The notes below the pieces were generated by a model that was not told the DNA's origin, did not search any database, and saw nothing but the letters and a program-made list of their open reading frames with translations. This document shows positions 58,901 through 62,394 of a stretch of DNA of 62,394 bases, piece after piece (position 1 is the first letter of the stretch; every line of letters begins with the position of its first letter). The DNA comes from Streptomyces scabichelini (GTDB taxonomy: Bacteria > Actinomycetota > Actinomycetes > Streptomycetales > Streptomycetaceae), in the NCBI RefSeq assembly GCF_011045015.1, contig NZ_JAAKZY010000033.1:1-62394 (forward strand), read 5' to 3'. The position numbers and the translations under genes are program-made.

Positions 58901-59479
58901 GCACCCTGGAAGTCGGCGCAGGAGAAGGAGCACGCGCGCGTGGCGCTCGAACGCTTCCTGAAGTGGCACGTGCTGGACCGCTCGGGCCGTACGCCGGTCG
59001 CCAGCGAGCACGACTTCGACGTCACCCTCGAAGCGGGCTCCTATGAAGTACGCATCCGCGGCTCCATGGACCGCGTCGAGCGGGACACCGAAGGCCGTGC
59101 CTACGTAGTCGACTTCAAGACCGGCAAACAGGCACCGAGCGCCGCCGACGTGGCCCACCACCCGCAACTCGCCGTCTACCAGCTGGCCGTCCGTGAGGGT
59201 GCCGTCGACGAAGCCTTCGAAGGAGAACGCCCCGACCCCGGCGGCGCCGAACTCGTCCAGCTCCGCCAGGGCGCTCCCCAGAAGGACGGCGGCGAGACCC
59301 TGCCGAAGGTGCAGGCCCAACAGCCCCTGGCCGGGGAGTGGATCGGCGACCTCCTCGCCACCGCCGCGGGCAAGGTCCTCGACGAACGGTTCACACCGAC
59401 CACAGGGCAGCACTGCTCGCACTGCGCATTCCGGGCGTCGTGCAGTGCACGGCCCGAGGGACGCCACGTGGTCGAGTGA
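56000..59479 (+). CDS. adnA: AdnA-like UvrD/Rep helicase with RecB-type Fe-S nuclease domain
   Basis: 1159 aa. SF1A helicase: Walker A LAGPGTGKTTT (~56), FSRKAAVELRDR, Walker B DEYQDTDPAQ (~267), GDPDQSIYAFRG, TAHRSKGLQWRL (V) and ERRLFYVAATRARERL (VI, ~770). Between helicase subdomains is an acidic Glu/Gly/Ser insert (~470-530). The C-terminal nuclease has VVDFKTGKQ then QLAVYQLAV, with four Cys, NTCALQW (~907) and CSHCAFRASC (~1140), fitting the AddB-type 4Fe-4S staple. It resects DNA double-strand ends with AdnB for recombination. GTG 56000 is the start I favour; ribosome site weak. Corresponds to Rv3202c. Confidence 0.9.
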   Translation: MSSSSSTRRLSHLQGRQGNRGAYRLVRTPPVRVDPPLLDAGQRAVVDHKGGPLLVLAGPGTGKTTTLVESVAARIARGTDPERVLVLTFSRKAAVELRDRMALRIGAARAPQATTFHSFCYALVRAHQDSGLFVEPLRLLSGPEQDVAVRELLAGQPGLQRLGLAHVRWPDELRACLTTRGFADEVRAVLARSRELGLDPDALDSFASRIGRPDWRAAATFLAEYLDVLDMQGVIDYAELVHRAVLLARRPEVAERLAAQYDVVLVDEYQDTDPAQVRLLHALAGGGRTLVAFGDPDQSIYAFRGADVNGILEFPEAFPRADGTPAPVEVLRTSRRSGAGLLAATRLLTRRMPLTRLPAEKVRAHRELAPVRDGGRVEVYTYPTPGTELDNIADILRRAHLEDGVPWGEMAVLVRAGHRTIPTIRRTLTAGGVPLDIDGDDLPLRHEPAVAPLLTALKAVAAAALRDDAAPAEPAGAESGVGADEEGEEGSEEGQEEGSQEGSDVSARAGTGRADSASAVPTDDASEPDAAAPQAPWLDTETALTLLASPLAGMDAADLRRLGRALREEERAGGNLVPPPSDDLLARALAEPERLVAHDPSYARGAQRLGALLRKARERLAGGGTAEEALWELWDGTPWPQRLERAARRGGAAGRNADRDLDAVCALFATAARAEERTGGRGALNFLEEIEAEDIAADTLTRRAVRPEAVRLMTAHRSKGLQWRLVVVAGVQEGLWPDLRRRGSLLEADRIGRDGLAEPLTPGALLSEERRLFYVAATRARERLVVTAVKAPADDGDQPSRFLTELGVEPKDVTGRPRRPLSVAALVAELRATIVDPRVSDTLREAAARRLARLAVLGDEDGRPLVPSAHPYRWWGMYEPTESKVPLRDRDQPVVLSGSALDQLANTCALQWFLGREVKADAPATAAQGFGNVVHVLADEVASGRSPADLAVLMERLDSVWNALAFDAPWKSAQEKEHARVALERFLKWHVLDRSGRTPVASEHDFDVTLEAGSYEVRIRGSMDRVERDTEGRAYVVDFKTGKQAPSAADVAHHPQLAVYQLAVREGAVDEAFEGERPDPGGAELVQLRQGAPQKDGGETLPKVQAQQPLAGEWIGDLLATAAGKVLDERFTPTTGQHCSHCAFRASCSARPEGRHVVE

Positions 59480-59614
59480 CCCCCGCACCGGGGAGCCGCG
59501 TCGTCAAGCGATACCGGAAGTGACGTACCGCACCACGTGTGCTGACCAGCGCATCCTCCGGCCCGGCGGCCGTTGCGGCCCCCGCTGTCAGTGGGCGCGG
59601 CTAGCCTCTCTGAG

Positions 59615-62394
59615 GTGCCAGCCCGTATCACCGATCCCGAACAGCTCAAGGAGCTCCTCGGCATCCCGTTCACCCCGGAGCAGACGGCCTGCATCACCGC
59701 ACCGCCCGCCCCGCAGGTGATCGTGGCCGGAGCCGGCTCCGGCAAGACCACGGTGATGGCCGCGCGCGTGGTGTGGCTGGTCGGCACCGGGCAGGTCGCC
59801 CCCGAACAGGTCCTCGGCCTGACGTTCACCAACAAGGCGGCCGGTGAACTCGCCGAGCGCGTCCGCAAGGCTCTGATCAAAGCCGGCGTCACCGACCCCG
59901 ACGTGATCGACCCGGACAACCCGCCCGGCGAGCCGGTCATCTCCACGTACCACGCCTTCGCGGGCCGCCTGCTGACCGACCACGGCCTGCGCATCGGGCT
60001 TGAGCCCACCGCGCGCCTCCTGGCCGACGCCACCCGCTACCAGCTGGCCGCCCGCGTACTGCGCGAAGCCCCAGGGCCGTATCCGGCGCTCACCCGCTCC
60101 TTCCCCGACCTGGTCAGCGACCTCCTCACGCTCGACTCCGAACTCGCCGAACATCTCGTACGCCCCGAAGAGCTGCGCGCGTACGACGCCTCGCTGCTGC
60201 GCGACCTGGAGAGCGCCAAACTCACCAACGCCGACCTGCGCAAGGTCCCGGAGACGGCTGCCGCCCGCCGTGAACTGGCCGAGCTCGTGAGCCACTACAG
60301 GGCGGCCAAGCGCGACCGCGACCTCCTCGACTTCGGCGACCAGATCGCCCTGTCGGCGACGCTCGCCCGCACCCGCCCCGAAGTCGGCGACATCCTGCGC
60401 GACGAGTTCCGGGTGGTCCTCCTCGACGAGTACCAGGACACGTCGATCGCCCAACGCGTCCTCCTGGCAGGCCTGTTCGGCGGCGGCACGGGTCACCCCG
60501 TGACCGCCGTGGGCGACCCCTGCCAGGCGATCTACGGCTGGCGCGGCGCGTCCGTCGCCAACCTCGACGACTTCCCCGAGCACTTCGCGCACGCGGACGG
60601 CCGCCCCGCGACCCGCCAGGCGCTCAGCGAGAACCGCCGCAGCGGCGGCCGCCTCCTCGACCTCGCCAACGGTCTCGCGGAGCCTCTGCGCGCCCGGCAC
60701 GCGGGCGTGGAGGCCCTCCGACCGGCCCCTGGTGCCGAACGCGACGGCGTGGTGCGCTGCGCGCTGCTGCGCACCCACGCCGAGGAGATGGACTGGCTCG
60801 CCGACTCCATCGCCCATCTCGTGCGCACCGGAAAGGCGCCCGCCGAGATCGCCGTCCTGTGCCGCACCGCGACCGACTTCGCGGAGATCCAGGGCGCGCT
60901 CGTCGCCCGCGACATCCCCGTCGAGGTCGTCGGCCTCTCCGGGCTGCTGCACCTCCCGGAAGTCGCCGACCTCGTCGCCGTCTGCGAGGTACTCCAGGAC
61001 CCGGGCGCCAACGCCTCCCTGGTCCGCCTCCTCACAGGCCCGCGCTGGCGCATCGGCGCCCGCGATCTCGCCCTCCTGGGACGCCGCGCACGGCTCCTCG
61101 TGTCCCACGCGCGCGTGGGCGCCGACGACGATCCGGACCGCCGGCTCGCCGCAGCGGTCGAGGGGGTCGATCCGGCCGAGGTGATCTCGCTCGCGGATGC
61201 CCTCGACACGTTCCTGGAGACGCCGCTGGGGGGTGACGGGGACGACGACGGGCTGCCCTTCTCGCCGGACGCGCGCGTGCGGTTCGCCCGGCTCGCCGCC
61301 GAACTGCGCGACCTGCGCCGCTCGCTCGCCGACCCGCTGATGGACGTCCTGCACCGCGTCCTCGCCACGACCGGCCTGGAGGTGGAACTGTCCGCGTCCC
61401 CGCACGCCCTGGCCGCCCGCCGCCGCGAAACCCTGTCCAACTTCCTCGACATCGCAGCGTCCTTCGCCGCCAACGACGGTGAGGCCACCCTCCTGGCCTT
61501 CCTCGGCTTCCTGCGCACGGCCGCCCAGTACGAGAAGGGCCTCGACAACGCCCTGCCGGGCGGCGAGAACACCGTCAAGGTGCTCACCGCCCACAAGTCC
61601 AAGGGCCTGGAATGGGACGTCGTCGCTGTACCCGGGCTGGTCACCGGCACGTTTCCCAGCACCCAGGGCCGCGAGAAGTGGACCGCCCAGGGCAAGGTCC
61701 TGCCGCACGAACTGCGCGGCGACGCCGACACACTGCCCGACATCGACGCGTGGGACTCCAGGAGCATGAAGGCCTTCCACGAGGCCATGAAGGACCACCA
61801 GCACACCGAGGAACTCCGCCTCGGCTACGTCACGTTCACCCGCCCCCGCTCCCTGCTCCTCGGCTCAGGCCACTGGTGGGGCCCCTCCCAGAAGAAACCA
61901 CGCGGACCCTCCGCCTTCCTGCAGGCCCTGTACGAGCACTGTGCGGCCGGACACGGCGAGATCGAGGTCTGGGCGGACGAACCCGAGGAGGACGAGGAGA
62001 ACCCTGCGCTGCACGAGGCCACCGGCGACCACGCATGGCCACTCCCGCTGGACGACGCGGCGCTGTCCCGCCGACGGGCAGCCGCGGCAACGGTGCTGGC
62101 CCACCTGGAGTCCGAGTACTCCCACGAGGCGGCCCACCCGTCCGCCCACGACGCCCACGCCCCGTACGACGATCCGGACTGGCCCCCTCCGCCCGAGGAC
62201 GACGAACCCCCTTACGATGAACCCCCTTACGGGGATGGTGATTTCGCCGACGAAGCCGTGTACTCGGACGAGCCCGTCCATGAAGGAGCCGATTTCGCGG
62301 ACGTGCCCCACGGAGAGGCCGAACTCGCGGACCAGCACCCGCGCGACTGGGAGTCATGGCCCCGGAACCGGCCGAAGATCCCGCACCCCACACC
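59615..62394 (+). CDS. adnB: AdnB-like UvrD helicase, 3' end beyond the window
   Basis: At least 926 aa visible. GTG 59615 starts PARITDPEQLKELLGIPFTPEQ. Walker A VAGAGSGKTTV (~41), NKAAGELAER, motif II DEYQDTSIAQR (~270), GDPCQAIYGWRG, TAHKSKGLEWDVV and a modified motif VI (LRLGYVTFTRPRSLLL). After the helicase core the visible end is strongly acidic and Pro-rich (PEDDEPPYDEPPYGDGDF). A RecB-like nuclease domain is expected further on. Together with AdnA it forms the heterodimeric helicase-nuclease of actinobacteria. Follows adnA by 135 bp. Corresponds to Rv3201c. Confidence 0.9.
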   Translation, partial: MPARITDPEQLKELLGIPFTPEQTACITAPPAPQVIVAGAGSGKTTVMAARVVWLVGTGQVAPEQVLGLTFTNKAAGELAERVRKALIKAGVTDPDVIDPDNPPGEPVISTYHAFAGRLLTDHGLRIGLEPTARLLADATRYQLAARVLREAPGPYPALTRSFPDLVSDLLTLDSELAEHLVRPEELRAYDASLLRDLESAKLTNADLRKVPETAAARRELAELVSHYRAAKRDRDLLDFGDQIALSATLARTRPEVGDILRDEFRVVLLDEYQDTSIAQRVLLAGLFGGGTGHPVTAVGDPCQAIYGWRGASVANLDDFPEHFAHADGRPATRQALSENRRSGGRLLDLANGLAEPLRARHAGVEALRPAPGAERDGVVRCALLRTHAEEMDWLADSIAHLVRTGKAPAEIAVLCRTATDFAEIQGALVARDIPVEVVGLSGLLHLPEVADLVAVCEVLQDPGANASLVRLLTGPRWRIGARDLALLGRRARLLVSHARVGADDDPDRRLAAAVEGVDPAEVISLADALDTFLETPLGGDGDDDGLPFSPDARVRFARLAAELRDLRRSLADPLMDVLHRVLATTGLEVELSASPHALAARRRETLSNFLDIAASFAANDGEATLLAFLGFLRTAAQYEKGLDNALPGGENTVKVLTAHKSKGLEWDVVAVPGLVTGTFPSTQGREKWTAQGKVLPHELRGDADTLPDIDAWDSRSMKAFHEAMKDHQHTEELRLGYVTFTRPRSLLLGSGHWWGPSQKKPRGPSAFLQALYEHCAAGHGEIEVWADEPEEDEENPALHEATGDHAWPLPLDDAALSRRRAAAATVLAHLESEYSHEAAHPSAHDAHAPYDDPDWPPPPEDDEPPYDEPPYGDGDFADEAVYSDEPVHEGADFADVPHGEAELADQHPRDWESWPRNRPKIPHPT

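Noticed and set aside
59588..61804. 738-codon minus-strand ORF
   Set aside because: Antisense to adnB with all helicase motifs on the plus strand.

Overview
The window is a high-GC actinobacterial chromosome segment, almost certainly Streptomyces. Codon third positions are nearly all G or C, GTG and TTG starts are common, and conserved streptomycete core genes are present, as are the GC-rich intergenic hairpin repeats typical of the genus. Gene order matches two blocks of the Mycobacterium tuberculosis core genome (recalled from memory, not searched). Positions 8.4-26.3 kb resemble the Rv1202-Rv1239c region: dapE, LOG, folP2, tag, DUF3117, O-methyltransferase, sigE, anti-sigma, htrA, tatB, mrp, MgtE/CBS, corA. 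Positions 33.6-62.4 kb resemble Rv3211-Rv3201c: DEAD helicase, ferritin-like, DUF3107, TetR, lipase-like, DUF3152, moeZ, alkyltransferase-like, adnA, adnB.

Layout. 0-8 kb: the end of a Gly/Pro-rich membrane protein; a metallo-beta-lactamase-fold gene broken by a 7-bp duplication; SirB1-like and GNAT genes; a 7Fe-type ferredoxin; dapC. 8-14.6 kb: dapE, LOG, a FolP2-like gene, a DivIVA-like gene, tag, enoyl-CoA hydratase, DUF3117 and an O-methyltransferase. 14.7-19.4 kb: the envelope-stress set sigE, zinc anti-sigma, htrA, tatB. 20-26 kb: Mrp Fe-S carrier, DUF1003, MgtE-N/CBS and CorA, with lipoprotein and hypothetical genes. 26.8-33 kb: SUFU, MFS, zinc-ribbon, PHP, MarC, a 50-aa protein, a NYN-domain protein and a hydrolase. 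33.6-42.3 kb: DEAD helicase through the DUF3152 metalloprotease-like protein. 42.6-47.6 kb: a compact exopolysaccharide-type cluster. 47.7-62.4 kb: moeZ, two paralogous lipoprotein peptidases, a pseudokinase/LPG-synthase fusion, an alkyltransferase-like protein and the AdnAB helicase-nuclease pair; adnB runs off the end.

The best candidate for an undescribed system is 42.6-47.6 kb. It encodes a PelF/DUF3492-type GT4 glycosyltransferase, a multi-pass membrane protein, an NAD-dependent sugar epimerase and a spherulin-4 (GH135-like) protein. The genes are joined by stop/start overlaps. The set resembles the fungal galactosaminogalactan and bacterial Pel gene sets. The membrane-protein gene carries a TTA codon, which points to bldA control. 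A 15-codon ORF with a strong ribosome binding site sits just before the epimerase and overlaps its start.

A second recurring pattern is short tandem repeats lying on or just after stop codons, at five loci (1781-1820, 19361-19440, 27476-27555, 31249-31294, 32656-32713). I saw no tRNA, rRNA, CRISPR array, IS element or prophage.
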